NCBI RefSeq assembly: GCF_003480435.1 | Contig: NZ_QUJB01000016.1 | Span: forward strand, 1-61,015 | DNA: 61,015 bases | Direction: 5' to 3' | DNA from: Clostridium sp. AM30-24 | Lineage (GTDB): Bacteria > Bacillota > Clostridia > Lachnospirales > Lachnospiraceae | In this document: positions 42,327-51,764 of the stretch, piece after piece | Numbering within the stretch: the stretch's first letter is position 1 | Layout: each line of letters starts with the position of its first letter | Notes under the pieces: generated by a model | Told to the model about the DNA's origin: nothing | Databases searched by the model: none | What the model saw: only the letters and a program-made list of their open reading frames with translations | Made by a program: the position numbers and the translations under genes

Positions 42327-44723
42327 TTACTTGAAGGTTACGATCGTAACGCCCGTATCGCCTTCCCCAAATTCTCCAAGTCTGAATTCTTTTACGTACT
42401 TAAGTTTTTTCAAATGCTTATGAACCGCAGCCCGCAGCGCTCCTGTTCCGCGCCCATGCACAACGCGGACCTGCGGAAGATGGGCGAGATAAGCATCGTC
42501 CAGATACTTGTCAAGGACAGGCATTGCCTCGTCCGTTGTCATTCCGATGAGATTGACCTCCGGGGAGACGGAGAAGGACTTCGCCATCTTGATCTTTCCG
42601 CTTCCGGTGTTGTTCCGCTTCAGGGCAGCCGGATCGAGGCCCGGTCCGGATACGGACGCCTCGTCTAAAAGTTCCAGATCTTTGATATTTACAAGGGAGC
42701 GCAGGATTCCCATCTGCACATAGAGATCGCCTTTTGCGTTCGGCAGTGTGCTGACTGTTCCCTTTAAGTTCATTGTGAGGACTTTAACACCGTCACCGAT
42801 CTTTAATTTCTTCGGTGAGATCGTTTTTTTCGGCCCCTTATTGTTCTTCAGACTTAAGCTTTTATCGACTTTATCCAGCTTTTCGCGGAGCTTTGTTCTC
42901 TCAGCTTCCAGCTCTTTTCCGACACCGGAGCTTGCGGCAAGCTTGTTGATATTCCGAATCGTCTGGTCCGCGGTCTCTTTCGCCTCGCGTAAGATCCGCT
43001 GGGCTTCCTCGTTGGCGTTCTTTAAGAGCTTTTCTTTCCGCTCATCAAGCCGCTCTTCCTTCTGCTCGATATTCTTCTTTAAACGGGAGATCTCTTCCTT
43101 GTAGCTTGCGATCTCCTCACGCTCTTTTTCGATGGTCACGCGGCTCTGCTCTAAGTTCGCAAGCAGATCCTCAAATGCCTCATCATTGGATTCCAGATGG
43201 GTCTTCGCATCATCGATGATGTAATCCGGCAGACCTAACTGTCGGGAGATCGCGAATGCGTTGCTCTTTCCGGGAATACCGATCAAAAGCTTATAAGTCG
43301 GACGCAGTGTTTCAACATTAAACTCACAGCAGGCGTTCTCAACACCCGGCGTTGACAGGGCGAATACTTTCAATTCGCTGTAGTGGGTGGTCGCCATGGT
43401 CCGGCACTTCATATTGTGAAGGAAGGACAGGATAGAGATCGCTAAAGCAGCGCCCTCGGTGGGGTCCGTTCCGGCACAAAGCTCATCGAAAAGGCAGAGA
43501 GACTGGCTGTCTGCCTGATTTAGGATCTTAACGATATTTGTCATGTGGGCGGAGAAGGTACTTAAGCTCTGCTCGATGCTCTGCTCATCGCCGATATCCG
43601 CGAATACCTCGTCAAAAACGGAAAGCTCGGATCCGTCAAACGCCGGGATCTGCAGACCGGATTGTCCCATCAGGGTAAACAGACCGACCGTCTTTAAGGA
43701 TACGGTCTTACCGCCGGTATTCGGTCCTGTTACGATCAGCAGGTCGAAATCTCTTCCCATCCAGATATTGATCGGAACGACCTTTTTTGGGTCAAGGAGC
43801 GGATGGCGGCCATCCTTGATATGAATATAACCTTTTCGGTTAAACTTCGGCATGGAACAGTTATAAATTCTTGAGAGAGCTGCCTTCGCGAAGATGAAAT
43901 CCAGCTTTGTGAGGATCTCAAAATCCGTTGTGATCGGCTCGATATACGGGACGAGCTCGGTGCTTAAGGCAGCTAAGATCATCTCGATCTCTTTCTGCTC
44001 CTTTAATTCCAGTTCACGGAGTTCGTTGTTTAGCTTGATGATCGCCATCGGCTCGATAAAGAGTGTGGATCCGGTGGCCGACTGGTCATGGACCATTCCG
44101 GCGAACTGGCTCTTATACTCGGCGCGGACCGGGAGGCAGTAACGTCCGTCACGCATGGTGATAACGGCATCCTGCAGCATGGTCCGGCTGGAGTTTAGGA
44201 TGGAGTTCAACTGGGTGTGGACTTTATCTGCCGTGATCTTCATCTGTCGGCGGACGTGGTGGAGTCCCGGGCTTGCATCATCGGCGATCTCATCCTCACC
44301 GAGAATACAGCGGGTGATCTCACTGTTCACATTCGTCAGTGGTTCCAGAGTGCGGAACATCTCATCGAGAGAGTCATCAGGAAGTTCCATATTTTCCGGA
44401 TGGCGTCCATAATTCTTTGCGCGGGCCGCACAGGTCAAAAGTCCGCTGACGGAGAGAAGCTCTGTGATACTTAAGGAGCTGCCGATCTCCAGACGTTTTA
44501 AGGAATCCCGTACATCACGGACTCCGGCTAAGGAGAGACTTCCTTTCTGGCGGACACGAGTCACAGCGTCAGCAGTTTCCGTCTGGGCCTGAACGATCTC
44601 ATCAAAATTTGAGGATGGAACCAGCTCCCGGCACATCTTTTTTCCAGGCTCAGATGCCGCGCAGTCGGTCAGTCGTTCAATGATTTTATAATATTCAAGT
44701 GTTTTTAATACTTTCTGATTCAT
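42327..44723 (-). CDS. mutS2: Endonuclease MutS2
   Basis: MutS2 suppresses homologous recombination and, in Bacillus, also acts in ribosome-collision rescue. The 798-residue protein has the MutS core and ABC ATPase with Walker A GPNTGGKT, FDEVFADIGDEQS, and the Walker B segment LFDELCAGTDP. A long coiled coil (EREEIASYKEEISRLKKN and beyond) leads to a C-terminal Smr nuclease domain with VRVVHGRGTGAL. ATG 44723 (MNQKVLKTLEYYKI) matches the family N terminus and has AAAGGAT upstream; the longer frame to 44834 would add an unrelated tail. Confidence 0.95.
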   Translation of the reverse strand: MNQKVLKTLEYYKIIERLTDCAASEPGKKMCRELVPSSNFDEIVQAQTETADAVTRVRQKGSLSLAGVRDVRDSLKRLEIGSSLSITELLSVSGLLTCAARAKNYGRHPENMELPDDSLDEMFRTLEPLTNVNSEITRCILGEDEIADDASPGLHHVRRQMKITADKVHTQLNSILNSSRTMLQDAVITMRDGRYCLPVRAEYKSQFAGMVHDQSATGSTLFIEPMAIIKLNNELRELELKEQKEIEMILAALSTELVPYIEPITTDFEILTKLDFIFAKAALSRIYNCSMPKFNRKGYIHIKDGRHPLLDPKKVVPINIWMGRDFDLLIVTGPNTGGKTVSLKTVGLFTLMGQSGLQIPAFDGSELSVFDEVFADIGDEQSIEQSLSTFSAHMTNIVKILNQADSQSLCLFDELCAGTDPTEGAALAISILSFLHNMKCRTMATTHYSELKVFALSTPGVENACCEFNVETLRPTYKLLIGIPGKSNAFAISRQLGLPDYIIDDAKTHLESNDEAFEDLLANLEQSRVTIEKEREEIASYKEEISRLKKNIEQKEERLDERKEKLLKNANEEAQRILREAKETADQTIRNINKLAASSGVGKELEAERTKLREKLDKVDKSLSLKNNKGPKKTISPKKLKIGDGVKVLTMNLKGTVSTLPNAKGDLYVQMGILRSLVNIKDLELLDEASVSGPGLDPAALKRNNTGSGKIKMAKSFSVSPEVNLIGMTTDEAMPVLDKYLDDAYLAHLPQVRVVHGRGTGALRAAVHKHLKKLKYVKEFRLGEFGEGDTGVTIVTFK

Positions 44724-44902
44724 GGGTCGATCCTTTTTCCTTTCAATACGCAGACATTCCGTTTTATGAAATATGCGGAGATTTCCAGCAAAGATGCCTG
44801 TCTGCACAGAAAAAGTATAACACAAACGGGTCAAATATCATAGATATTTTTTCAGGCAGTAATGCCTGACTGTACGCGGAATCTGTATACACTAAGTTTT
44901 CC

Positions 44903-44931
44903 TTGCATAATAAGAAGAAAAAAATTATAAT
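44903..44931 (+). promoter_or_regulatory. Promoter of the HtrA-like gene
   Basis: TTGCAT (44903-44908) and TATAAT (44926-44931), 17-bp spacer, 44 bp before the start codon. Confidence 0.7.
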
Positions 44932-44975
44932 GGAAAAAAGACAGGCGAAAAGCAAAGGATCCGGGAGATTTTTTC

Positions 44976-46301
44976 ATGTCAGATACACCTAACGAGAAAA
45001 ATTTCATGAGGGAGAAGGTCGTAAAACCTCCGATCGATAAGCGCAGGGCCGCAGGCCGGATCCTGTGCTATGTTCTTTTTGCGGCTGTTTTCGGTGGCGT
45101 GGCGGCGGTGAGCTTTGTAGTATCACTCCCGACTGCGAAAAAGCTTCTGGGAAAAGACCAGCCGGTTCCCCCCACTCCGATCACTATCGAACGTGATCAG
45201 GATCCGTCCGGGAATCCAACACCGGTGGAGACCATGGCGGAGACCACAGGAGAGGGGATCCGCGCGGAAGATTTAAAGGACGAAGTGGAAAAAATAGTCA
45301 GGGATTCCATGGAAAAATTCCCCTGGACGACGAAAAACCTGACAGAATTAAACGACGCGTTTCGGAATATCTATCTGGAGTCTGAGAAGAGCATCGTGAC
45401 AATTTCCGCGGTGAAAAATGATGTGGACTGGTTTGATAACCCCATCGAGACGATGGGACAGTATGCAGGAATCATTATTGCGGTGAATCCAAGCGAAGCC
45501 CTGATCTTAACGGAACAGAGCGCGGTGGCTGGAGCCGATTCCCTGCGGGTGACCTTCGGGGACGGATCAACGGCGGCAGTGGAATTAAAATCTCAGGATT
45601 CCGCGGCAGAAATGGCGGTCGTCAGCGCAAAGATCTCCGATATTGAAGAGCAGACCGTAAACTGGATGAAAGCTGTGGAACTTGGAAACTCTTATTCCGT
45701 CCGCACCGGAGATATGGTTCTTGCGGTGGGAAGCCCATCCGGACATGTCCATTCCGTCAAACAGGGGCTGGTCGCCTATGTGGCAAAAGGAGTTCAGGCG
45801 GTGGATGGACAGACCCGTATTCTGTATACAGAATTTGAGAGCCATGCAAACGAGGGAACATTTCTCTTAAATCTTTCCGGTCAGCTTGTGGGCTGGGCGA
45901 CGGATATCTATCAGTCAGGGGATAACACCCAGACAGAAGACAAGACGATGGCGATGCCGATCTCTGAATATAAAGGAGTCTTACAGAAACTTACAAACGG
46001 ACAGTCTGCGCCGTACTTCGGGATCCGGGGGCAGGATGTTACTTCCGCGATGCTGGAGAGTGGAATTCCCTGCGGTGTCTACATTACAGATTCCATTGCT
46101 GACGGACCGGCGTATAATGTCGGGATTCAAAATGGAGATATTCTGACGAAGTTCGGTGATCTGGAGATCCAGACGATCCGGGATCTCCAGAACCGGTTAG
46201 AGGAGACGAAGACCGGAGATACCGTAAAAGTTACGGTAAAACGAAAGTCTATTGATGAATATAAAGAAATAGAGTATCGAGTAACGATTGGAGCCAGATA
46301 G
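44976..46301 (+). CDS. HtrA/DegP-like membrane-anchored pseudoprotease with PDZ domain
   Basis: A 441-residue protein laid out like clostridial HtrA: basic cytosolic tail, one membrane segment (about 28-52), trypsin-like domain (~130-330) and a C-terminal PDZ domain (~345-435). The protease fold is clear from AGIIIAV, then LGNSYSVRTGDMVLAVGSPS and SVKQGLVAYV. All three catalytic positions are changed: ILTNNHVV is ILTEQSAV (His to Ser182), DLAV is EMAV (Asp to Glu212), and GNSGGP is ANEGTF (Ser to Glu293). It should therefore bind peptides or envelope proteins without cutting them. GGGAG precedes the ATG. It is divergent from mutS2 and followed by yhaM. Confidence 0.85.
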   Translation: MSDTPNEKNFMREKVVKPPIDKRRAAGRILCYVLFAAVFGGVAAVSFVVSLPTAKKLLGKDQPVPPTPITIERDQDPSGNPTPVETMAETTGEGIRAEDLKDEVEKIVRDSMEKFPWTTKNLTELNDAFRNIYLESEKSIVTISAVKNDVDWFDNPIETMGQYAGIIIAVNPSEALILTEQSAVAGADSLRVTFGDGSTAAVELKSQDSAAEMAVVSAKISDIEEQTVNWMKAVELGNSYSVRTGDMVLAVGSPSGHVHSVKQGLVAYVAKGVQAVDGQTRILYTEFESHANEGTFLLNLSGQLVGWATDIYQSGDNTQTEDKTMAMPISEYKGVLQKLTNGQSAPYFGIRGQDVTSAMLESGIPCGVYITDSIADGPAYNVGIQNGDILTKFGDLEIQTIRDLQNRLEETKTGDTVKVTVKRKSIDEYKEIEYRVTIGAR

Positions 46302-46363
46302 ATCATTACCTGGCTTAGTTGCCGGATATCGCCGACAGGCTACCGGTGGTCGTATAAAATCAG

Positions 46364-46405
46364 CAGCCGCCGTTCTGCGGGATTCAGCGCGGAAACAGGC
46401 GGCTG
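46364..46405 (+). terminator. Hairpin after the HtrA-like gene
   Basis: CAGCCGCC (46364-46371) and GGCGGCTG (46398-46405) can pair around a 26-nt loop. There is no good T run, so it may be a weak terminator or attenuator before yhaM. Confidence 0.4.
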
Positions 46406-46429
46406 TATTGGGTGGATAAAGGAGAAATT

Positions 46430-47380
46430 ATGAGATTTATTGAAACATTCCGGGAAGGAAATCACATTTCGGATGTATACCTGTGTAAGGCAAAACAGAT
46501 CGCACTCACCAAAAATGGAAAAGAGTATGGGTCTCTCGTCCTTCAGGATAAAACAGGAACGGTCGATGCAAAGATCTGGGAGTTAAATTCTCCGGGGATC
46601 AACGAGTTTTCCGCGCTGGATTATGTGTACATTGACGCAGATGTGACTCTGTTTCAGGGACAAAACCAGTTAAACGTAAAGCGGATCCGCAAGGCCGATG
46701 AGGGCGAATATCATCCGGCAGATTATCTTCCGGTGACAACGAAAGATATCGCGGTGATGCAGCATGAGCTGACCCAGTACATCACAACGATCAGAAACGA
46801 ATATTTAAGAAAGCTGGCAGCCGGTTACTTCCATGATCCGGAGTTTATGAAGGTATTTTCCTTCCACTCCGCGGCAAAGAGCGTTCACCACGGCTTTGTG
46901 GGCGGACTCTTAGAGCACACTCTGAGTGTCGTAAAAATGTGTGATTACTTCAGCAAACAGTATCCGGCGCTCAACCGTGATCTGCTCTTAACAGCCGCAA
47001 TGTTCCACGATATTGGAAAGACAAAAGAACTCTCCGCATTCCCGGAGAATGACTATACAGATGATGGCCAGCTCCTTGGCCACATCATCATTGGCGCGCA
47101 GATGATCAAGGAGCGGATCGACGCGATGCCGGGATTCCCGAAAAAGCTGGAGAGTGAGCTGATCCATTGCATTCTTGCCCACCACGGCGAGCTTGAGTAT
47201 GGATCTCCGAAGAAACCGGCGTTGATCGAAGCGATGGCATTAAACCTTGCGGATAATGCGGACGCAAAGATGGAGACCATGACGGAGATCTTAAGAGGTG
47301 CCGGGGACAATATGGGCTGGCTCGGCTACAATCGTTTTATGGAGACAAATGTGCGCCGGACCAGTGAAAATCAGGTGTAG
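46430..47380 (+). CDS. yhaM: 3'-5' exoribonuclease YhaM family
   Basis: YhaM is a Gram-positive 3'-5' exoribonuclease that trims RNA ends. The 316-residue protein has an N-terminal OB-fold nucleic-acid-binding domain (about 10-90; SLVLQDKTGTVDAKIWEL) and an HD phosphohydrolase domain with HHGFVGGLLEHTLSV, then AAMFHDIGKTKEL and ILAHHGELEYGS. ATG 46430 was chosen because AAAGGAG lies 6 bases upstream; the GTG at 46412 has none. It follows the HtrA-like gene and precedes the T-box/cstA unit. Confidence 0.93.
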   Translation: MRFIETFREGNHISDVYLCKAKQIALTKNGKEYGSLVLQDKTGTVDAKIWELNSPGINEFSALDYVYIDADVTLFQGQNQLNVKRIRKADEGEYHPADYLPVTTKDIAVMQHELTQYITTIRNEYLRKLAAGYFHDPEFMKVFSFHSAAKSVHHGFVGGLLEHTLSVVKMCDYFSKQYPALNRDLLLTAAMFHDIGKTKELSAFPENDYTDDGQLLGHIIIGAQMIKERIDAMPGFPKKLESELIHCILAHHGELEYGSPKKPALIEAMALNLADNADAKMETMTEILRGAGDNMGWLGYNRFMETNVRRTSENQV

Positions 47381-47526
47381 AAAAATTGACGCATAGTGGA
47401 GCATAAATCGTGCAGAATTTCTGTGATCATTTGTCGTGGAAAGACAAATGACAAAATATGTCCGCGATAAAAAGACAAATGTATATTTTGGGCTGATTGG
47501 AAACTGTCAGGATCAAAAAATAGCAG

Positions 47527-47554
47527 TTGACAAAATCACGTTTGTGACTAAAAT
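47527..47554 (+). promoter_or_regulatory. Promoter of the cstA T-box transcript
   Basis: TTGACA (47527-47532) and TAAAAT (47549-47554), 16-bp spacer. The preceding 47381-47526 shows only AT-rich sequence with repeated GACAAAT words. Confidence 0.72.
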
Positions 47555-47561
47555 GAGTGTT

Positions 47562-47874
47562 GTTCATATTCAAATGCGATGAACGGGACAGGACTTTCTA
47601 ACAGAACCTCATTCAGAGAGCTGCCGGATGGTGCGAGGCAGATAGGAAATTAGAAGGTTATCACCTGGAAGCAGCCGGGATGAACAGCTCAGTATAGTAA
47701 TTCCGGACGGGAACCTCACCGTTAAAAGGGGACCGATTCATCTGAGAGTACAGCAGATACTTGAGGAGGATGGGATTGAGAGGCCGGTTTTCCGGCAATA
47801 GAAGTGGTAACGCGGAGAATGTTAGATCCTTCGTCTTCTAAGGGAGTGATCCCTGTGGAGACGAAGGATTTTTT
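47562..47874 (+). promoter_or_regulatory. T-box riboswitch upstream of cstA
   Basis: The leader has a typical stem I: AGAGAGCTGCC with GGATGGTGCGA loop and GGCAG (about 47620-47645), and CTTTCTAA pairing with TTAGAAGG. The T-box element GAAGTGGTAACGCGG is at 47801-47815. The terminator is ATCCTTCGTCT/AGACGAAGGAT (from 47826; right arm 47859-47869) with a T run. The best specifier candidate is ATC (Ile, 47660-47662) followed by A, within the short TTATCA loop, but TTA or ACC cannot be excluded. It controls a peptide or pyruvate carrier rather than a synthetase. Confidence 0.85.
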
Positions 47875-48003
47875 GTTTTATACGTATATTCCACAGTGAT
47901 TCCTGCCGTATTTTCAGGATCGTTTGAATATGGATGGACTACAGGGACCGGAACTTTCGATATTCCGGTATGACAAAATGAATTTACAAAGGAGCGAAAT
48001 GAC

Positions 48004-49704
48004 ATGAACACATTAGTAATCGTTCTCATCGCAGCTGTGTGTCTGTTATGCGGATATATGGTATACGGACGCTGGCTGGCAAAGACCTGGGGCATCGACC
48101 CGAAGGCAAAAACACCTGCCTATACACATGAAGATGGACAGGACTATGTACCGACAAACGGCTGGATCGTTTTCTCACACCAGTTTTCTTCTATCGCAGG
48201 TGCCGGCCCTGTAACGGGTGCCATCCAGGCGGCTGCATTCGGCTGGGTTCCGGTTCTTCTCTGGATCCTTGTCGGCGGTATCTTCTTCGGAGCTGTCACA
48301 GACTTCGGAGCTCTTTACGCAAGTGTAAAGAACGAAGGTAAGTCCATGGGACTTCTGATCGAAAAGTACATCGGTAAGACAGGTAAGAGATTATTCCTGA
48401 TCTTCTGCTGGCTCTTCACTTTGATCGTAATCGCTGCTTTCGCAGATATGGTTGCAGGCACATTCAACGCTTACACCGTTAAGGACGGCGTTACAGAGCT
48501 TGCGGCAGCAGCCCAGACAAACGGAGCTTCAGGTTCCATCTCCATCGCATTCATCGTATTTGCAATGTTCTTCGGCGTTCTTCAGAAGAAGCTCAACCTT
48601 GAGGGCAAGAGCGAATTCTTCGTAGGACTTGCATGCACAATTGCATCTCTTGCAATCGGTATGGCATTCCCGTTGATCGGCGGAAAGGACGCATGGACAG
48701 GATTCACATTTGCATATATCTTTTTTGCATCCGTTCTTCCGATGTGGCTCTTAAAGCAGCCGCGTGACTACATGACAACATTCATGTTTGCCGGAATGAT
48801 CCTCGGCGCTGTTGTCGGTATCGTTGTTGCGCATCCGAACATGAACCTTCCGATGTACACAGGTTTTACAAATGAGAAGCTTGGAAACATGTTCCCGATC
48901 CTTTTCGTAACCGTAGCCTGCGGAGCCGTTTCCGGTTTCCACAGCCTTGTTTCCTCCGGTACTTCCTCCAAGACCGTTGAGAACGAGAAAGATATGTTAA
49001 AAGTTGGTTACGGCGCTATGGTTCTTGAGAGCCTCTTAGCCGTACTTGCACTCTGCGTAGCAGGCGCAGCTGCAGCCGCTGACGGTACTGCTGCTGCAGG
49101 AACTCCGTTCCAGATCTTCTCATCCGGCGTTGCTGGACTTCTTGAGATGTTCGGTCTTCCGATCTACATTGCACAGTGCTTCATGACCATGTGTGTATCC
49201 GCGCTTGCCCTTACAAGCCTTGACGCGGTGGCACGTATCGGGCGCATGTCCTTCCAGGAACTCTTCTCCGTAGACGATATGGAGCACGCAGAGGGCTGGA
49301 GAAAATTCCTCTGCAACAAATATATATCCACGATCATCACACTTGCATTCGGCTACATCCTTACAAGAGTTGGCTACTCCAACATCTGGCCGTTATTCGG
49401 AAGCGCAAACCAGCTGTTAAGCGCTCTGGTTCTGATCACTCTCTGTGTATTCTTAAAGGTAACAGGAAGACAGAACAAGACCCTGATCGTACCGTGCGTG
49501 ATCATGCTCTGCGTAACCTTCACAGCGCTGGTTCAGAGAACCATCGCTCTTGTAGGTGCATTCAGCGCAGGTACTGCAGTATTTATGGTTGAGGGACTTC
49601 AGCTTATTGTTGCAATCCTGCTTATGGTTCTCGGCGTGATCATCGTTGTCACATCCGGTAAGGAACTGTTTAGTAAGAAGGCTGGGTCTGAGGCGAGAGC
49701 GTAA
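48004..49704 (+). CDS. cstA: CstA-family carbon-starvation/peptide or pyruvate transporter
   Basis: CstA proteins import peptides or pyruvate. The 566-residue protein has about 15 membrane segments and the family signature FSHQFSSIAGAGPVTGAIQA (near residues 60-79), followed by GAVTDFGALYASVKNEGKS and, near 400, ALTSLDAVARIGR. It is shorter than the ~700-residue enteric CstA and resembles the Firmicutes form. AAAGGAG precedes the ATG. The T-box leader implies induction when one tRNA is uncharged, fitting a role in peptide or amino acid supply. Confidence 0.93.
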   Translation: MNTLVIVLIAAVCLLCGYMVYGRWLAKTWGIDPKAKTPAYTHEDGQDYVPTNGWIVFSHQFSSIAGAGPVTGAIQAAAFGWVPVLLWILVGGIFFGAVTDFGALYASVKNEGKSMGLLIEKYIGKTGKRLFLIFCWLFTLIVIAAFADMVAGTFNAYTVKDGVTELAAAAQTNGASGSISIAFIVFAMFFGVLQKKLNLEGKSEFFVGLACTIASLAIGMAFPLIGGKDAWTGFTFAYIFFASVLPMWLLKQPRDYMTTFMFAGMILGAVVGIVVAHPNMNLPMYTGFTNEKLGNMFPILFVTVACGAVSGFHSLVSSGTSSKTVENEKDMLKVGYGAMVLESLLAVLALCVAGAAAAADGTAAAGTPFQIFSSGVAGLLEMFGLPIYIAQCFMTMCVSALALTSLDAVARIGRMSFQELFSVDDMEHAEGWRKFLCNKYISTIITLAFGYILTRVGYSNIWPLFGSANQLLSALVLITLCVFLKVTGRQNKTLIVPCVIMLCVTFTALVQRTIALVGAFSAGTAVFMVEGLQLIVAILLMVLGVIIVVTSGKELFSKKAGSEARA

Positions 49705-49803
49705 GCGAACCAGATGAGCCGCAAAGTGGATTGCGAATACCTGTTTGACATTGCAGTTTACATAATGCTTAACTTATAGAGTTGATATTCGAAAACCGGT
49801 TTT

Positions 49804-49857
49804 CCGGTTCCGGAGACTTCTGAATGGGAGTTTTCGGGGCGCGGGGAGCCGGTTTTT
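49804..49857 (+). terminator. Terminator of cstA
   Basis: CCGGTTCC (49804-49811) pairs with GGAGCCGG (49845-49852), followed by TTTTT. Confidence 0.75.
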
Positions 49858-49973
49858 GTATTGACGCAAAAATGTGACTCATTTGAAAGTGCGGATCGGA
49901 TTCATTTTTCGCTGTCGTTTTGCCTGTATGCGGTATAGGGCAGAGATTTTCACATTCGTTTATGTGATGGGGG

Positions 49974-50003
49974 TTGCAAATGCGGGAGTAGTTCTTGTAT
50001 ACT
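49974..50003 (+). promoter_or_regulatory. Candidate promoter of rlmD
   Basis: TTGCAA (49974-49979) and TATACT (49998-50003) with an 18-bp spacer. Confidence 0.5.
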
Positions 50004-50175
50004 TAAGAAAAACTGAACATTGAGTCTTATTTTTAGGTCTGTTCTGCACTTTGTGTATTTGGTATATTCTCAGTACGGGATATACGCTATTAGTTTGGAC
50101 TAGTGAGGTGAAAGAACAGAGTGGGCTCAGCGATAAAAATGTACAACAAGAATATTTATATAGAAGGAACGCAAT

Positions 50176-51594
50176 ATGGAAATCAAGAAGAACGATAAAT
50201 TTACAGTGACCATCGAGGACATGGGAGAGGACGGCGCAGGTATCGGCCGCGTGGACGGATATATCTGGTTTGTGAAGGATGCCCTGATCGGGGATACGAT
50301 CGAGGCGTCAGCCATGAAAATGAAAAAAAATTACGGTTTTGCCCGCCTCGTGCGCGTCATCACCCCGGCAAAAGGCCGCGTGGAGGCGAAATGTCCGGTG
50401 GCGAGAGCCTGCGGCGGATGCCAGCTTCAGGAACTGGACTATAAAGAGCAGTTAAAATTCAAGGAAAAGAAAGTATACAATCACTTAAAACGCATCGGCG
50501 GCATGGAAAACCTGTTCCTGCCGGAAGAGGCGGAACAGGCAGCGGGAGTGCCGGACGCGGTCGTCATGGAACCGATCATTGGAATGGAAGACCCGTGGAG
50601 ATACCGCAACAAAGCGCAGTACCCGATCGGCCGCGGAAAAGACGGAAAACCGACGGCGGGATTCTTTGCCGGACGGACCCACTCCCTGATCCCGGTACCG
50701 GAGCTGGACTGCCTGCTTGGATGTGCGGAAAATAAAGACTATCTGGCGGCAGTGTTAAAATTCATGGAAGATTTTGGTGTGGAACCTTATGATGAGGCAA
50801 ACCACAAGGGACTTGTGCGCCATGTTCTCTTAAGAAAAGGTTTCGCCAGCGACGAGCACATGGTATGTCTCGTGATCAACGGAAAGAAACTGCCCCATGA
50901 GAAAGAGTTCATCGAGCGGATGCGTGAAGTCGGCGCGGACAGTATCTCCCTGTCCTTCAATATGGAAAAGACAAACGTGATCCTAGGAACCGAGATCAAA
51001 AACCTCTACGGACCGGGTTATATCACGGATAAGATCGGAAGCATCGAATATCGGATCTCTCCGCTATCGTTCTATCAGGTAAACCCGGTCCAGACAGAAC
51101 GTCTCTACGGAACAGCACTGGAATTCGCTGATTTAAACGGCGGCGAGACCGTCTGGGATCTTTACTGTGGAATCGGAACGATATCATCCTTCCTTGCACA
51201 GAAGGCGGGGAAGGTCTGCGGCGTCGAGATCATCCCGGCTGCCATCGAGGACGCGAGAGAGAATGCGAAGCGCAACGGCCTTGACAACGTAGAATTCTTC
51301 GTCGGAAAAGCCGAGGAGGTTCTTCCGGAACAGTATGAAAAAAAACATATCAAAGCCGATGTGATCGTTGTCGATCCGCCAAGAAAGGGATGTGATGAGC
51401 TCTGCCTTGAGACGATCGTAAAGATGGCACCGGAGAAGGTCGTTTATGTGAGCTGTGATTCCTCGACGTTGGCAAGAGATGTGAAATATCTCGGGGAGAA
51501 CGGTTACACTGTAAAACGCGTCAGAACCGTTGACATGTTCGGAATGTCAGGGCATGTGGAAACAGTCTGCCTTCTGTCGAGAAAAGCCCAGTAA
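50176..51594 (+). CDS. rlmD: 23S rRNA (uracil-5-)-methyltransferase, RlmD/RlmCD family
   Basis: This enzyme adds the 5-methyl group to U1939 (and, in some Firmicutes, U747) of 23S rRNA. The 472-residue protein has an N-terminal TRAM domain (about 3-60), the [4Fe-4S] cluster segment CPVARACGGCQ, SAM motif DLYCGIGTISSFLAQ (near 325), VVDPPRKGCDEL and the catalytic VVYVSCDSSTLARD. AAGGAA precedes the ATG. The 3' end is part of a repeated segment found again 760 bp downstream, and this gene is a known integration target for Streptococcus ICEs (rumA). AT-rich, apparently foreign DNA starts right after its stop. Confidence 0.95.
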   Translation: MEIKKNDKFTVTIEDMGEDGAGIGRVDGYIWFVKDALIGDTIEASAMKMKKNYGFARLVRVITPAKGRVEAKCPVARACGGCQLQELDYKEQLKFKEKKVYNHLKRIGGMENLFLPEEAEQAAGVPDAVVMEPIIGMEDPWRYRNKAQYPIGRGKDGKPTAGFFAGRTHSLIPVPELDCLLGCAENKDYLAAVLKFMEDFGVEPYDEANHKGLVRHVLLRKGFASDEHMVCLVINGKKLPHEKEFIERMREVGADSISLSFNMEKTNVILGTEIKNLYGPGYITDKIGSIEYRISPLSFYQVNPVQTERLYGTALEFADLNGGETVWDLYCGIGTISSFLAQKAGKVCGVEIIPAAIEDARENAKRNGLDNVEFFVGKAEEVLPEQYEKKHIKADVIVVDPPRKGCDELCLETIVKMAPEKVVYVSCDSSTLARDVKYLGENGYTVKRVRTVDMFGMSGHVETVCLLSRKAQ

Positions 51595-51694
51595 ATCAAA
51601 GGTTTCTGCGATTTTGAAAGAAAAATGGATGTGTGTTTCTGTTTCCGTAGAGTGATGATATAAGTGGAGGTTTACCCCAGGGGATAGGCTTTTG
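51546..51694 (+). repeat. Left att-like repeat: rlmD 3' end plus downstream DNA
   Basis: The last 49 bases of rlmD and about 100 bases beyond recur in diverged, colinear form at 52307-52477. Shared exact words include GATGTGTGTTT (51628-51638) and ATAGGCTTTTG (51684-51694). The coding part reads HVETVCLLSRKAQ here and NIETVCLLSKKP in the right copy. Confidence 0.7.
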
Positions 51695-51764
51695 GGAACG
51701 GAGAATATACATTTTGGCGAAAGGATACTTTTTCGCAAAAGTGGTTTTGTTATAGGAGCGTATG

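Larger units (their letters stand above)
49705..50175. other. Intergenic region between cstA and rlmD
   Basis: This 471-bp gap carries the cstA terminator (49804-49857), a candidate rlmD promoter (49974-50003) and about 170 nt of untranslated leader with no recognised structure. No gene is seen. Confidence 0.6.
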
